Assembly: GCA_039795715.1 (NCBI GenBank)
Contig: JBDKLD010000008.1
Location: forward strand, 1-59,996
Reading direction: 5' to 3'
DNA length: 59,996 nt
Source of the DNA: JAGOSA01 sp039795715
GTDB lineage: Bacteria > Patescibacteriota > Minisyncoccia > Phycocordibacterales > UBA9973
Part shown: positions 1 to 8,744 of the stretch, piece after piece
How the letters are laid out: the number at the start of each line of letters is the position of its first letter
Position numbering within the stretch: the stretch's first letter is position 1
Made by a program: the position numbers and the translations under genes
Notes under the pieces: generated by a model
Seen by the model: the letters and a program-made list of their open reading frames with translations, nothing else
Database searches by the model: none
What the model was told of the DNA's origin: nothing

Positions 1-118
1 AACTACTGAACTCAACTGGCTGCTCATTCTTATTTCGCTCGGGGCAACATTCATACTTCTTTTATTTGGGATTTATACTTTCAAAAAAACCGAGCGATAT
101 TTTGCAGATATAATCTAA
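1..118 (+). CDS. ABC-2 type polysaccharide export permease, C-terminal end (partial)
   Basis: This is the last 38 codons of a gene that begins outside the window; the reading frame starts at base 2 and stops at TAA 116-118. The visible residues form one hydrophobic helix (LLILISLGATFILLLFGIYT) followed by a basic and aromatic tail ending in ERYFADII. That tail is typical of Wzm/TagG-type permeases that export O-antigen or teichoic-acid-like glycans. The next gene, 40 bp away on the same strand, encodes the matching ATPase, which supports the call. The family assignment rests on this short tail and the neighbour. Confidence 0.75.
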   Translation, partial: TTELNWLLILISLGATFILLLFGIYTFKKTERYFADII

Positions 119-157
119 GAGCACAACAACATTATCTAAAGATGAAGAATACTTAAA

Positions 158-1441
158 ATGAAACCAATTATCGAAGTCAAAAACATAAGCAAGAAATACA
201 ACATCTCGCACCAAAGGGGTGGCTATGTTGCGCTCCGCGACACACTCACCACAATGCTTCGCAATCCATTCCGTTTTGCCAAACAAAAAATCAAAAACTC
301 GGTGCAGGGCAAGGAAATTTTCTGGGCGCTCAAAGATATCAACTTTTCAGTACAGAAAGGTGAAGTTATTGGCATCATCGGCAGAAATGGCGCGGGCAAG
401 TCAACGCTTCTCAAAATACTTTCACAAATTACTCCGCCAACGACCGGCGAAATAACACTTCGTGGTCGCGTCGGTTCACTCCTCGAAGTTGGCACAGGAT
501 TCCACCCAGAGCTCACTGGTCGCGAAAACATTTTCCTCAATGGTGCAATTCTCGGTATGAAGAAAAAAGAAATTGCTGAAAAATTTGATGAGATCGTAGC
601 ATTTGCTGATATCGATAAATTCCTCGATACGCCGGTGAAATACTACTCAAGTGGCATGTACGTTCGTCTTGCCTTCTCGGTCGCCGCACACATGGATCCT
701 GATATCTTGATCATCGACGAGGTGCTCGCTGTCGGTGATGCAGAGTTTCAGAAAAAGTGTTTGGGGAAAATGAACGAAATCACCAAAAAAGATGGACGGA
801 CTATTTTGTTTGTGAGCCACAACATGAATGCGATTGAACAGTTGTGCAAGCGAGTAATAATATTGAACGAAGGAGCACTCATATTTGATGGCCCTAGCAC
901 CAAAGGTCTAAAATTGTATGCCAATAAAGGACTTGGACTTGAGCAAGAAAAGAAATGGGAAATAGAAAATGCTCCAGGAAATGCAGTTGTAAAAACCCTA
1001 CGAACATTTACACACGATGCACACTTTGCCACATCTGCAACATTTGATATTACAAAAGAAATCGGCATCACCATTGAGTACCAAGTATTGGAAAAGGGGC
1101 ACATTTTTACTCACGGTATCAACCTTTTCAACCAAGATGGCACCAATGTTTTTAACTCGCACGATGTAACATCGAAACAACGACTGATACAACGGGAAAA
1201 GGGCATGTATGCTTCAACTGTTTGGATTCCAGGTAATACATTAAGTGAGGGTATTTTTACTGTAGGAATAGCGCTATTTAAACCAACTCCATTTATTCTC
1301 CATATCCTACAAGAAAACGTATTAGCATTTGAGGTTATTGATCATGTGCGTGGTGACTCTGCTCGAGGTACATACCATGGAGGATTCCCGGGTATTGTGC
1401 GACCATTGCTCACATGGGAAACAAAAAAATATGAGAAATAA
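158..1441 (+). CDS. Polysaccharide ABC transporter ATP-binding protein, Wzt-like with C-terminal sugar-binding domain
   Basis: A 427-residue ATPase that should power export of a finished surface glycan through the permease just upstream. Residues 1-250 form an ABC domain: Walker A GRNGAGKS near 75-82, signature YSSGMYVRL near 163-171, Walker B ILIIDE near 183-188 and switch histidine H221. Residues about 260-427 form a separate beta-rich domain matching the C-terminal carbohydrate-binding domain of Wzt, which in known systems reads the terminal modification of the glycan. The methyltransferase genes that follow could supply such a modification (inference). The ATG lies in an A-rich stretch with no Shine-Dalgarno, and the 3' end overlaps the next gene by 11 bp. 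Confidence 0.93.
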   Translation: MKPIIEVKNISKKYNISHQRGGYVALRDTLTTMLRNPFRFAKQKIKNSVQGKEIFWALKDINFSVQKGEVIGIIGRNGAGKSTLLKILSQITPPTTGEITLRGRVGSLLEVGTGFHPELTGRENIFLNGAILGMKKKEIAEKFDEIVAFADIDKFLDTPVKYYSSGMYVRLAFSVAAHMDPDILIIDEVLAVGDAEFQKKCLGKMNEITKKDGRTILFVSHNMNAIEQLCKRVIILNEGALIFDGPSTKGLKLYANKGLGLEQEKKWEIENAPGNAVVKTLRTFTHDAHFATSATFDITKEIGITIEYQVLEKGHIFTHGINLFNQDGTNVFNSHDVTSKQRLIQREKGMYASTVWIPGNTLSEGIFTVGIALFKPTPFILHILQENVLAFEVIDHVRGDSARGTYHGGFPGIVRPLLTWETKKYEK

Positions 1442-2222
1442 AATTAAGAAAATAATTCCAAAAAAAATTCGAGGTATTTTCTCAAAAATGAAAATGGTTC
1501 TTGGTGACTCGTATTATTTTTTAAAGAAATCAGATGTCACCTATGCTCATGATTCTCTCTATACGTTCCACAACGCAGACTTTTTAAAAGATCCTTTGTT
1601 TATGGAATCATATCGTTTGGGTAAAGAAACTGATAAGGGAATGCTCCTATCAAACTACGATATCGAATGGAGAATTCATACTCTATGTTGGGCAGCAACC
1701 CACGCAATGCATCTTGAAGGTGATTTTGTGGATTGTGGCGTCCACACGGGAATATTTTCTCGAGCAGTTATGCACTTTACCCATTTTGAAAAAAGCCGGA
1801 AAACCTACTACTTGCTTGATACATTTGAGGGTCTATCAGAAAAATACAGCACACCAGAAGAGATCCGACGGAATACTAAAATGGGCTACGACGAGCGAGG
1901 CAACATGTACGAGGAAGTAAAAAAAACATTTAGTAATTTTAACGTCAATATTATCAAAGGAGCTGTTCCGGAAACACTACCGCAAGTTACTTCGGATAAA
2001 ATATGTTTTCTGTCTATCGACATGAACTGTGTTGGACCAGAGCGCGATGCGCTGGAATTTTTTTGGGACAAAATGGTTTCAGGGGGCATTATTATCCTCG
2101 ATGATTACGGCTATGCAAATTCTACAAATGATCAAAAAAAAGCTCATGATGATTTTGCAAAATCAAAAGGAGTAATAGTATTAACTTTACCAACCTGCCA
2201 AGGAATGATTATTAAACCATAA
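1431..2222 (+). CDS. TylF/macrocin-O-methyltransferase-like SAM methyltransferase
   Basis: 263 residues. I place the start at ATG 1431, overlapping the ATPase gene by 11 bp; the open frame runs further upstream but inside the ATPase gene. The protein has a basic N-terminus and then a class I methyltransferase core: DFVDCGVHTGIFSRAV is the SAM-binding loop, YLLDTFEGL the second strand, and FLSIDMNC plus GGIIILDDYG the later acidic motifs seen in the TylF/MycF sugar O-methyltransferase family. It sits inside a glycan operon, so methylation of a sugar or glycan end is the likely role. The acceptor cannot be told from sequence. Confidence 0.8.
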   Translation: MRNKIKKIIPKKIRGIFSKMKMVLGDSYYFLKKSDVTYAHDSLYTFHNADFLKDPLFMESYRLGKETDKGMLLSNYDIEWRIHTLCWAATHAMHLEGDFVDCGVHTGIFSRAVMHFTHFEKSRKTYYLLDTFEGLSEKYSTPEEIRRNTKMGYDERGNMYEEVKKTFSNFNVNIIKGAVPETLPQVTSDKICFLSIDMNCVGPERDALEFFWDKMVSGGIIILDDYGYANSTNDQKKAHDDFAKSKGVIVLTLPTCQGMIIKP

Positions 2223-2223
2223 T

Positions 2224-2922
2224 ATGGAAACACTCAAAAAAACCTACCGTAGGGTAATGGAATTTGTAAATAAAATTAAGAATCGCCACTCTCTCTCAGG
2301 TGATGGTGAGCGAGTTGACATTACATTTGATGTAAAAATAGACACTACACATTTTGACATGTATCAAATGTCTCACTATAAGAGATACCTATTTGCAGTC
2401 GAAACTATTGCACAGGATGCAATAGTTGCCGATTTTGCTAGTGGTACCGGCTACGGTTCTATATTGCTGGCACAGAAAGCTAAACATGTTGTTGGTGCTG
2501 ATATAAATGACAAGGTAATAGCTACAATTAAAAAAAGGTACGCAACATTTCACAATGTAGAATTTCAAACTGCTGACCTGCTTACTCTTTCATTTGAAAA
2601 TACGTTTGACACTATCATATCATTTGAGACTATTGAACATTTTAAGGAAACAGACATTGCTAAGCTTTTTGCGATATATCAGAAAGCTCTCAGGCCGGGT
2701 GGTACTATTATTTTCTCTACACCATACATGCAGGAAAAAACTGAGGTAGCGGTAAATATGGGTTTTCACTTTACCTTTGATATAGATGAGCAGAAAATTG
2801 CAGACTGGCTTAGTACAGCTGGTCTCACTATGGTGACTTGTAAGTATCAGAATTACGAAACTCACAACATTGTCGACTCCCAAGAAAAGAAAGATTTTAT
2901 TATTTGTGTAGTGAAAAAGTAA
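2224..2922 (+). CDS. Class I SAM-dependent methyltransferase
   Basis: 232 residues starting 2 bp after the previous stop. The fold is a standard Rossmann methyltransferase: IVADFASGTGYGS is motif I, VVGADIND the acidic end of strand 2, and TIISFETIEHF and LRPGGTIIFSTPY are motifs IV and V, as in the Methyltransf_11/UbiE-like group. The gene stop and the next start overlap as TAATG, showing tight translational linkage. It probably modifies a sugar, lipid carrier or glycan terminus made by the operon. Small-molecule targets cannot be excluded. Confidence 0.8.
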   Translation: METLKKTYRRVMEFVNKIKNRHSLSGDGERVDITFDVKIDTTHFDMYQMSHYKRYLFAVETIAQDAIVADFASGTGYGSILLAQKAKHVVGADINDKVIATIKKRYATFHNVEFQTADLLTLSFENTFDTIISFETIEHFKETDIAKLFAIYQKALRPGGTIIFSTPYMQEKTEVAVNMGFHFTFDIDEQKIADWLSTAGLTMVTCKYQNYETHNIVDSQEKKDFIICVVKK

Positions 2923-3779
2923 TGAAACCAACCGTGTCTATTTGTATACCTACCTACGAGCAAACCGGATATTTACAGAAAACCCTTGATTCAATTATTG
3001 CCCAAACATATACCGACTACGAACTAATTATTTCTGACGATTCAAAAAGTACCTCAGTTGAGGACCTGCTCGGAAAATATGGTTTTGGCAACAAACTCCT
3101 GTACGTCAGAAATAGCGAACCCAAAGGGTCACCGGAAAACTGGAATTCAGCTGTCAGACTTGCTAAGGGTAAGTATATTAAAATACTACACCATGATGAC
3201 TGGTTCAAGGACGAGAATAGCCTTTCTATTTTTGTTGAAATGATAGAAAAACATCCCGAATCTGATTTTGCATATTGCGCCACTCAAAATGTAGACGAAA
3301 ACGGCAAATTATTGTCACTGCATACAACAAATCATTCTCAGCTTGCCGCACTTCGCAAACACCCGGAACAGTTACTTTTTCACAACTATATTGGTGCTCC
3401 CAGTACCACTATATACAAGAGAGAAGGAACACTCGAATACGACGACAATCTTATATGGTTAGTTGATATAGATTTTTATATCCAAACACTTCTGTGTAAT
3501 AATAATTGTGTGTATTTAGATAAACCTCTTATTTGTGTTACTTCCAAAGCAGACCACCAGATTACACGGAAGGTTGAAAATGATCGATTTCTCGGTGCTA
3601 AGGAAAATCTGCATATTTACAAAAAAGTACGAAACGCTATCCCCTTCATTTCTTATGTTTTTTTGTTACTCAGATTACTTCGATCAAATAGCTTAATTAC
3701 ACTCGTCGGAGAATATGGCAAACAACTACACTCCACAATTCCATTTGAAATTAAAATCATCAGCTGGCTCAAGAAATAA
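2922..3779 (+). CDS. Glycosyltransferase family 2 (GT-A fold)
   Basis: 285 residues, start ATG 2922 overlapping the previous TAA by one base. The N-terminal part reads VSICIPTYEQTGYLQKTLDS with IISDDSKS (nucleotide-sugar binding strand) and KILHHDDWF (the DxD-like metal site), which define a GT2 enzyme. The C-terminal third is basic and hydrophobic (about residues 230-285), suggesting association with the inner membrane. It should add one sugar to a lipid-linked glycan. Donor and linkage cannot be inferred. Confidence 0.88.
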   Translation: MKPTVSICIPTYEQTGYLQKTLDSIIAQTYTDYELIISDDSKSTSVEDLLGKYGFGNKLLYVRNSEPKGSPENWNSAVRLAKGKYIKILHHDDWFKDENSLSIFVEMIEKHPESDFAYCATQNVDENGKLLSLHTTNHSQLAALRKHPEQLLFHNYIGAPSTTIYKREGTLEYDDNLIWLVDIDFYIQTLLCNNNCVYLDKPLICVTSKADHQITRKVENDRFLGAKENLHIYKKVRNAIPFISYVFLLLRLLRSNSLITLVGEYGKQLHSTIPFEIKIISWLKK

Positions 3780-3786
3780 AATTAAT

Positions 3787-4542
3787 ATGAACTATCTAAT
3801 AAAAATTATCCCACACCCACTCAAGCTACTTATTGCCAACACACGAGCATACGTGCTTTTTCTGAAACAGTATCGTCATTTTATAAAACTATCAAAAAAG
3901 GGACACAGGTTTAGGGTTAGCTGGAGTGAACGAAATCCTCAGCTTCATGATAACTCCCGAGACACAGGTTTTGATCCCCATTACACATACCATCCAGCTT
4001 GGGCTGCTAGAATTCTCGCAAAAACAAAACCAGCACGACACGTAGATATTTCATCAATACTAAGTTTTTCAACAATAGTTTCAGCATTTGTGCCGACAGA
4101 TTTTTACGACTATCGACCTGCACACATTACACTGAGTGATCTTATCAGCAGAAAAGCCGATCTTACCGCACTCCAATTCTCAGATAATAGTATTGAATCA
4201 CTTTCCTGCATGCACACCATTGAACATATTGGGTTGGGCAGGTATGGTGACACAATCGATCCTGACGGCGACATAAAGGCTATGTCAGAACTTTCGCGAG
4301 TGATTGCGCGCGGCGGCAACTTGCTTTTTGTTACACCTATCGGGAAACCTAGAATTCAATTCAACGCTCACCGTATTTATTCATACAGGCAGATCATTGA
4401 TTATTTTCCAGATCTGAAATTAAAGGAATTTTCCCTTCTGGCGGACGACGGGGGTGGAGACGGCCTGATCATTAATGCATCCGAAACACAAGCAGACTCG
4501 CAAGAGTATGGCTGCGGATGTTTTTGGTTTACAAAAGTATAA
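3787..4542 (+). CDS. DUF268-family methyltransferase-like protein
   Basis: 251 residues from ATG 3787, 7 bp after the previous stop. Residues about 80-225 match the DUF268 pattern: ARHVDISSILSFSTIVSAFV, then DYRP, LPF-like LQFSDNSIESLSCMHTIEH, IGLGRYGD and LSRVIARGGNLLFVTPIG. The layout is that of a Rossmann methyltransferase with a degenerate glycine loop (the usual GxGxG is replaced by ISSILSFST). DUF268 proteins commonly lie in polysaccharide clusters but have no established reaction that I know of. Expected to act in the cytoplasm on a glycan intermediate (inference). Confidence 0.75.
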   Translation: MNYLIKIIPHPLKLLIANTRAYVLFLKQYRHFIKLSKKGHRFRVSWSERNPQLHDNSRDTGFDPHYTYHPAWAARILAKTKPARHVDISSILSFSTIVSAFVPTDFYDYRPAHITLSDLISRKADLTALQFSDNSIESLSCMHTIEHIGLGRYGDTIDPDGDIKAMSELSRVIARGGNLLFVTPIGKPRIQFNAHRIYSYRQIIDYFPDLKLKEFSLLADDGGGDGLIINASETQADSQEYGCGCFWFTKV

Positions 4543-4543
4543 T

Positions 4544-5350
4544 ATGGAAAAAGTATCAGTCATCATACCTACATGGAACAGCGCAAGTACTCTCATTGCT
4601 ACTATTAAAAGTTGCCTCAATCAGACTACTCCACCGTTTGAAATCCTTGTTTGTGATGATGGCTCTACCGACAATAGCGAGGGGGCTGTTAGAGTAATTG
4701 GCGATTCGCGTGTAATTTGGGCTCCTGGTGAACATTCCGGCACACCAGCAATACCAAGAAATAGAGGCATAGCTATGGCTAAGGGTGAATGGATTGCTTT
4801 TTGTGATAGTGACGACGAGTGGTTACCGACAAAACTTGAAAAGCAGCTGGTGTTGGCTAACAACCTAGACTACAAAGCATCGTGTACTGTTGCTTTAGTT
4901 AAAATCGATGGAATAATAACAAAAGAGGTTGTTAGTAGTTGGAAGAAAAATACATTTACTTTTTGTAATGCACTACACAGCAATGATATTGTCGGCAGTT
5001 CAGTCCTGATGCACTCATCAATTGTCAAAGAAATTGGCGAATTTACTCCTATTATTGAAAATGCTAGCTTTGCTGATTATATGTATTGGTTACGAGCAAT
5101 GACAAAAACAAATTTTGCCTATGTATGTGAACCACTTGTTATTTATGATGACCACCCAAAAACAAGCTTGCGTGCAACAAGTCTCTCAGATGAAGCATTG
5201 CAGAAAGTAGTATTTGCAGATTTCACTGATTGGGCAAGAAATCACCTTGGCAATCAAGCACCTGCTTTCATTCTAAAAATTGGTAAATATAAGGCAAGAG
5301 AAAGTGTGCGCAAAATTGTTTCAAAAATATGGCACGTATGGAAAAAGTAA
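4544..5350 (+). CDS. Glycosyltransferase family 2
   Basis: 268 residues from ATG 4544, 1 bp after the previous stop. GT2 hallmarks: VSVIIPTWNSASTLIATIKS, LVCDDGSTDNS (UDP-sugar binding), GEWIAFCDSDDEW (DxD metal site) and a later DYMYWLRAM segment corresponding to the ED-W region of the acceptor helix. The 3' end overlaps the next gene. It is the second stand-alone GT2 of the operon, so the glycan has several distinct linkages. Confidence 0.9.
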   Translation: MEKVSVIIPTWNSASTLIATIKSCLNQTTPPFEILVCDDGSTDNSEGAVRVIGDSRVIWAPGEHSGTPAIPRNRGIAMAKGEWIAFCDSDDEWLPTKLEKQLVLANNLDYKASCTVALVKIDGIITKEVVSSWKKNTFTFCNALHSNDIVGSSVLMHSSIVKEIGEFTPIIENASFADYMYWLRAMTKTNFAYVCEPLVIYDDHPKTSLRATSLSDEALQKVVFADFTDWARNHLGNQAPAFILKIGKYKARESVRKIVSKIWHVWKK

Positions 5351-6960
5351 AAATCGGCATCCTCTATATTTGCACCGGCAACTACACTGTTTTCTGGAAG
5401 GACTTTTATGAGAGCATGGAAAAGTATTTTGCGACTGACGCTGAAAAACATTACTTTGTCTTTACCGATGCCGATCACATAGAGCACGGGGTAGATGCGG
5501 CTGGAAACAAGAATCCGTATATTCATCGCATCTACCAGAAAAACCTTGGTTGGCCAGGCAATACGCTCAAGCGTTTTCACATGTTTCTTGGCATCGAAGA
5601 GGAGCTAGCAAAGCTCGATTACCTCTTTTTTTGCAATGCCAACTTACAAGTTCTTCAAACAATTTCTGCCTCCGATGTTTTACCAACTGGAGAAGAAAAG
5701 CTTGTTGCGACACTTCACCCAGGTTTTTATGCAAAACCACGTAGGAAATTTACTTACGAAAAAAATAGGAAGTCGATAGCATACATAAACAAAAGCGAAG
5801 GCGAACGCTACTTCGCTGGTGGTTTCAATGGCGGTACAAGTTCAGCTTTTATCTCTGCAACGAAAAAGATGCGAGAGCAAATTGATGCTGATGAGAAGAA
5901 TGGCGTAGTCGCTCGCTGGCATGATGAATCACATTGGAATAGATATTTGGTCAGTCGCACAGATGTAAAAGTCCTCTCTCCTGCTTTTCTCTATCCAGAA
6001 GGCTGGTCCCTACCTTTTACTCAAATTATTCTTGTACGAGACAAGAAAAAGCTTGGTGGCCACAATACAATGCGCAACAGCAAAAACTCGCTAAAGGATG
6101 TAGTAATAACATGGGCAAAAACGTTCATTAAAAACCTTATCTTGCTTGCGAAGCCGACCTCAAATACGACACATTTCATTCAGAAAAAATCACTTTTCTC
6201 GACACTTGACCAACACGAGCTAAACAGAAAAAACCTGATATGTATAACAATTGCTTTCAACAAAAGTACTGTAATTGAAGCGCAATGGAAGCAATTATCA
6301 GAGAACATTTCTGAGTCTTTCACCTACATAGTTGCTGACAATTCAAATGATGCAACTGTGAGTGCCGAGATACAGAATTACTGCGCTCAAAATTATATTT
6401 CATACGTTAAAATTCCAAATAATCCATTCGAGAAAAACCCAAGTCGCTCACATGGCATTGCGCTCAATTGGGCCTATGAACATATTGTAAAAAAGTACCG
6501 GCCAACGTATTTTGGTTTTATCGATCATGACATTTTGCCATTTAGGAAAACAGCAGTAACCGACAAAGTTCAAAATGGTATTTTTGGCCTCGCGCAGAAG
6601 CGTAACGAAAAATGGTACTTGTGGCCAGGATTTTCTTTTTTTAAGACATGTGAGGTAATAGAAAAACCACTAGATTTTTTACCATGCGACGGACTCGATA
6701 CTGGTGGCTCAAACTATGATGTGCTATACAAAAATATTGATCAGGCAACTCTTTCACAACTCCCACAGTACTATTTTGATATTGAAAAGAGAGTAAAGTT
6801 GCCAGCTTTTGATCACGCCAACCAAAACATAGTTGAAACTATTGGTGACTGGGTACACCTTATGAGAACTTCCAACTGGCATGGCTTGTCGCCAGAAAAA
6901 TCAAATAGTACTAAGAGTATCGAAGCTGCAGTAAAAACAATTCAAGAAATCGCATTATAG
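5338..6960 (+). CDS. GT6 (ABO-type) glycosyltransferase fused to a second GT-A-like domain
   Basis: 540 residues from ATG 5338 (5329 is possible and adds MAR). Residues 5-230 are a bacterial GT6 domain: VKIGILYICTGNY, FWKDFYESMEKYF, FFCNANLQV, FAGGFNGGTSSAF, WHDESHWNRYL and LSPAFLYPEGW are the family's hallmark blocks. GT6 enzymes transfer Gal or GalNAc in alpha-1,3 linkage, often onto fucosylated Gal. The DxD metal site of animal members is replaced by N-A-N (100-102), the substitution known from metal-independent bacterial GT6 enzymes. After a basic hydrophobic linker, residues about 298-540 form another glycosyltransferase-like domain (LICITIAFN, VADNSND, GFIDHDILPF with a DxD-like DHD). 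Bacterial GT6 proteins are usually only the first domain, so the fusion is unusual. Confidence 0.85.
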   Translation: MEKVKIGILYICTGNYTVFWKDFYESMEKYFATDAEKHYFVFTDADHIEHGVDAAGNKNPYIHRIYQKNLGWPGNTLKRFHMFLGIEEELAKLDYLFFCNANLQVLQTISASDVLPTGEEKLVATLHPGFYAKPRRKFTYEKNRKSIAYINKSEGERYFAGGFNGGTSSAFISATKKMREQIDADEKNGVVARWHDESHWNRYLVSRTDVKVLSPAFLYPEGWSLPFTQIILVRDKKKLGGHNTMRNSKNSLKDVVITWAKTFIKNLILLAKPTSNTTHFIQKKSLFSTLDQHELNRKNLICITIAFNKSTVIEAQWKQLSENISESFTYIVADNSNDATVSAEIQNYCAQNYISYVKIPNNPFEKNPSRSHGIALNWAYEHIVKKYRPTYFGFIDHDILPFRKTAVTDKVQNGIFGLAQKRNEKWYLWPGFSFFKTCEVIEKPLDFLPCDGLDTGGSNYDVLYKNIDQATLSQLPQYYFDIEKRVKLPAFDHANQNIVETIGDWVHLMRTSNWHGLSPEKSNSTKSIEAAVKTIQEIAL

Positions 6961-6997
6961 AAAAAAGCTAACAATACGATAAAATACACACTGGCAA

Positions 6998-7870
6998 CTA
7001 CCACCTCTCCTTGTACACGCGAACCAAATAGTACCAAAGTTTTTTCGGCATTATTTTTTCTATTACAGCAAAGACCGAATACAGACCAACACGTAGCATT
7101 GCCTGAAAATAACCGATGGCAAACCCTGGATAATCATCGCGGTAGTTTTTGAGCATATTCAAAATTCTTCGTAGCTGTACAATCTTGTTTTTTCCGCTGA
7201 GACTTTCCTTTCGAACCATAAGTGTCACTGCGTAGAGCGAGATGTTGGCAAGTGTTCCCTCTTTGCCCATACGCAACCAAAAATCGTAGTCTTCTACGTG
7301 TCGCAAATCTTGCGACTCTTCATAGCCTCCGAGCTTGACCGCAATATCTCTACGGAACATTACCGAAGAATGAATAAAGCAATTTTTCCTATGCAGTGTA
7401 TTTCTTATTTCTCTGTCAGTCGCAGGAAGTAAGTAGCGCATTGTTTCTTGACCACTTTCATTTACCAAAATCGCTCCCGTACCAACAAGCACACAACTCT
7501 GCTCTTTTTCAAAAATACCGACTTGCATTTCAAGCTTGGCAATATCATTCCACGTATCGTCATCATCAAGTCTCGCGATGTAATCGCCTTTCGCCATGCT
7601 TATACCTCGGTTAAGTGATTTCTGAATGCCAAGGTTTGCCTCATTTTTGATATATATAATTCTCGAGTCATGAGTAGAAAAATTCACCACAATTCCCTTT
7701 GTGTCATCGGTAGAACCATCATCGACGATGATGAGTTCCCAGTTTGTGTAGGTCTGCGCTAATATACTTTCAATTGCAGACAGAATACGCGCCGAACCAT
7801 TATATGTCGGCATAATAATACTTACTAACGATTTTTCTGTAGTTACATTCATGTCTATATTCGTATCCAT
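6998..7870 (-). CDS. Glycosyltransferase family 2
   Basis: 290 residues. Start ATG at 7870 overlaps the previous gene by 16 bp; an in-frame ATG at 7852 is equally plausible and would lie just after that gene's stop. GT2 motifs: LVSIIMPTYNGSARILSAIES, LIIVDDGSTDDT, GDYIARLDDDDTW (metal site) and VEDYDFWLRMGKEG (acceptor helix ED-W). The C-terminal 60 residues are basic and hydrophobic. It is the last gene of the minus-strand half of the glycan locus and converges on the GT6 fusion gene with only 37 bp between the stops. Confidence 0.9.
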   Translation of the reverse strand: MDTNIDMNVTTEKSLVSIIMPTYNGSARILSAIESILAQTYTNWELIIVDDGSTDDTKGIVVNFSTHDSRIIYIKNEANLGIQKSLNRGISMAKGDYIARLDDDDTWNDIAKLEMQVGIFEKEQSCVLVGTGAILVNESGQETMRYLLPATDREIRNTLHRKNCFIHSSVMFRRDIAVKLGGYEESQDLRHVEDYDFWLRMGKEGTLANISLYAVTLMVRKESLSGKNKIVQLRRILNMLKNYRDDYPGFAIGYFQAMLRVGLYSVFAVIEKIMPKKLWYYLVRVYKERW

Positions 7871-8730
7871 GTTGGAGGCGTAAGCGTACTTGTGTCTATA
7901 CTCTCGTCAGTAAACCAACGTTTTGGTGCTATGACTATTTTATCAGTATATGGGGCAAGCCATGCTGACCACCAAGAAAATGAGCTATTGGCAATAATGA
8001 AATGCTTGCACTGACTCATGAGATACATATGCTCTTCATTTTTTTTACCCGCATATTCTTGTCCGACATACACCACATTGTCCCCAAATAGCATGTGATC
8101 CCTGCACCATGCAATATCATCTGAAAATACATACATGGTTTCTATTGTAGTTTTTTGTTTGAGTAAATTAATCGCCGAGCCATAGTATTCTTTACCGACA
8201 GTTTCGTGGTGTACATTACCAACAAAGTCACCTCGTCTCACATGTACGCAGACTGCATTTTTTGATTGTATCTCTTTGGCAAGTTCCTGTGTTTTTTCAC
8301 TTACCTTTTCTTTTAGTCTAAAATCGTTGCGAATAACTTCTTCGTACTCAAAAAAATATTTGTAACTTTGCCAAAAACCACTCAAGTACGTATTGTTAGA
8401 GAGCTCAAGAATCGTAGCGTCAAAAGCAAATTTTTTTTCTACGCCATTTTTCTTTTGTAATTTACCAATAGTAATGTCAAATAATCTTGCCAAGAAAGGG
8501 CTGCGCAAACGATAGATAAAAGGGATTTCAGAAGGCTTCGCTATTCTTCCTGTAATACCAAAGACATCGAGATCAAAATGTCGAATAGTATCATTGTTAT
8601 ATGCAGGCTTCTTGCCGAGAGTGCTCGTATCAAGGCCGAGTTCAGTTGTATGTTTCAATGACAACACTCTTCCCACCGCATACTGAAACATTTGGTTCCC
8701 CAAGCCACCTGATAAACGTGTAATAATCAT
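7855..8730 (-). CDS. Alpha-1,2-fucosyltransferase, GT11 family
   Basis: 291 residues. I choose ATG 8730 because the protein then begins MIITRLSGGLGNQMFQYA, the invariant start of GT11, and because AAAGG lies about 5 bp upstream, one of the few Shine-Dalgarno-like sites in the window; the frame could open further up at a TTG. VCVHVRRGDFV is the GDP-fucose site (HxRRGD), and FIIANSSFSWWSAWLA is the second conserved block. GT11 enzymes form Fuc-alpha-1,2-Gal, the H-antigen unit. A GT6 gene in the same locus could extend such a unit (see findings). Cytoplasmic, acting on a lipid-linked glycan. Confidence 0.93.
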   Translation of the reverse strand: MIITRLSGGLGNQMFQYAVGRVLSLKHTTELGLDTSTLGKKPAYNNDTIRHFDLDVFGITGRIAKPSEIPFIYRLRSPFLARLFDITIGKLQKKNGVEKKFAFDATILELSNNTYLSGFWQSYKYFFEYEEVIRNDFRLKEKVSEKTQELAKEIQSKNAVCVHVRRGDFVGNVHHETVGKEYYGSAINLLKQKTTIETMYVFSDDIAWCRDHMLFGDNVVYVGQEYAGKKNEEHMYLMSQCKHFIIANSSFSWWSAWLAPYTDKIVIAPKRWFTDESIDTSTLTPPTWIRI

Positions 8731-8744
8731 ACTGCCTTTGTATA

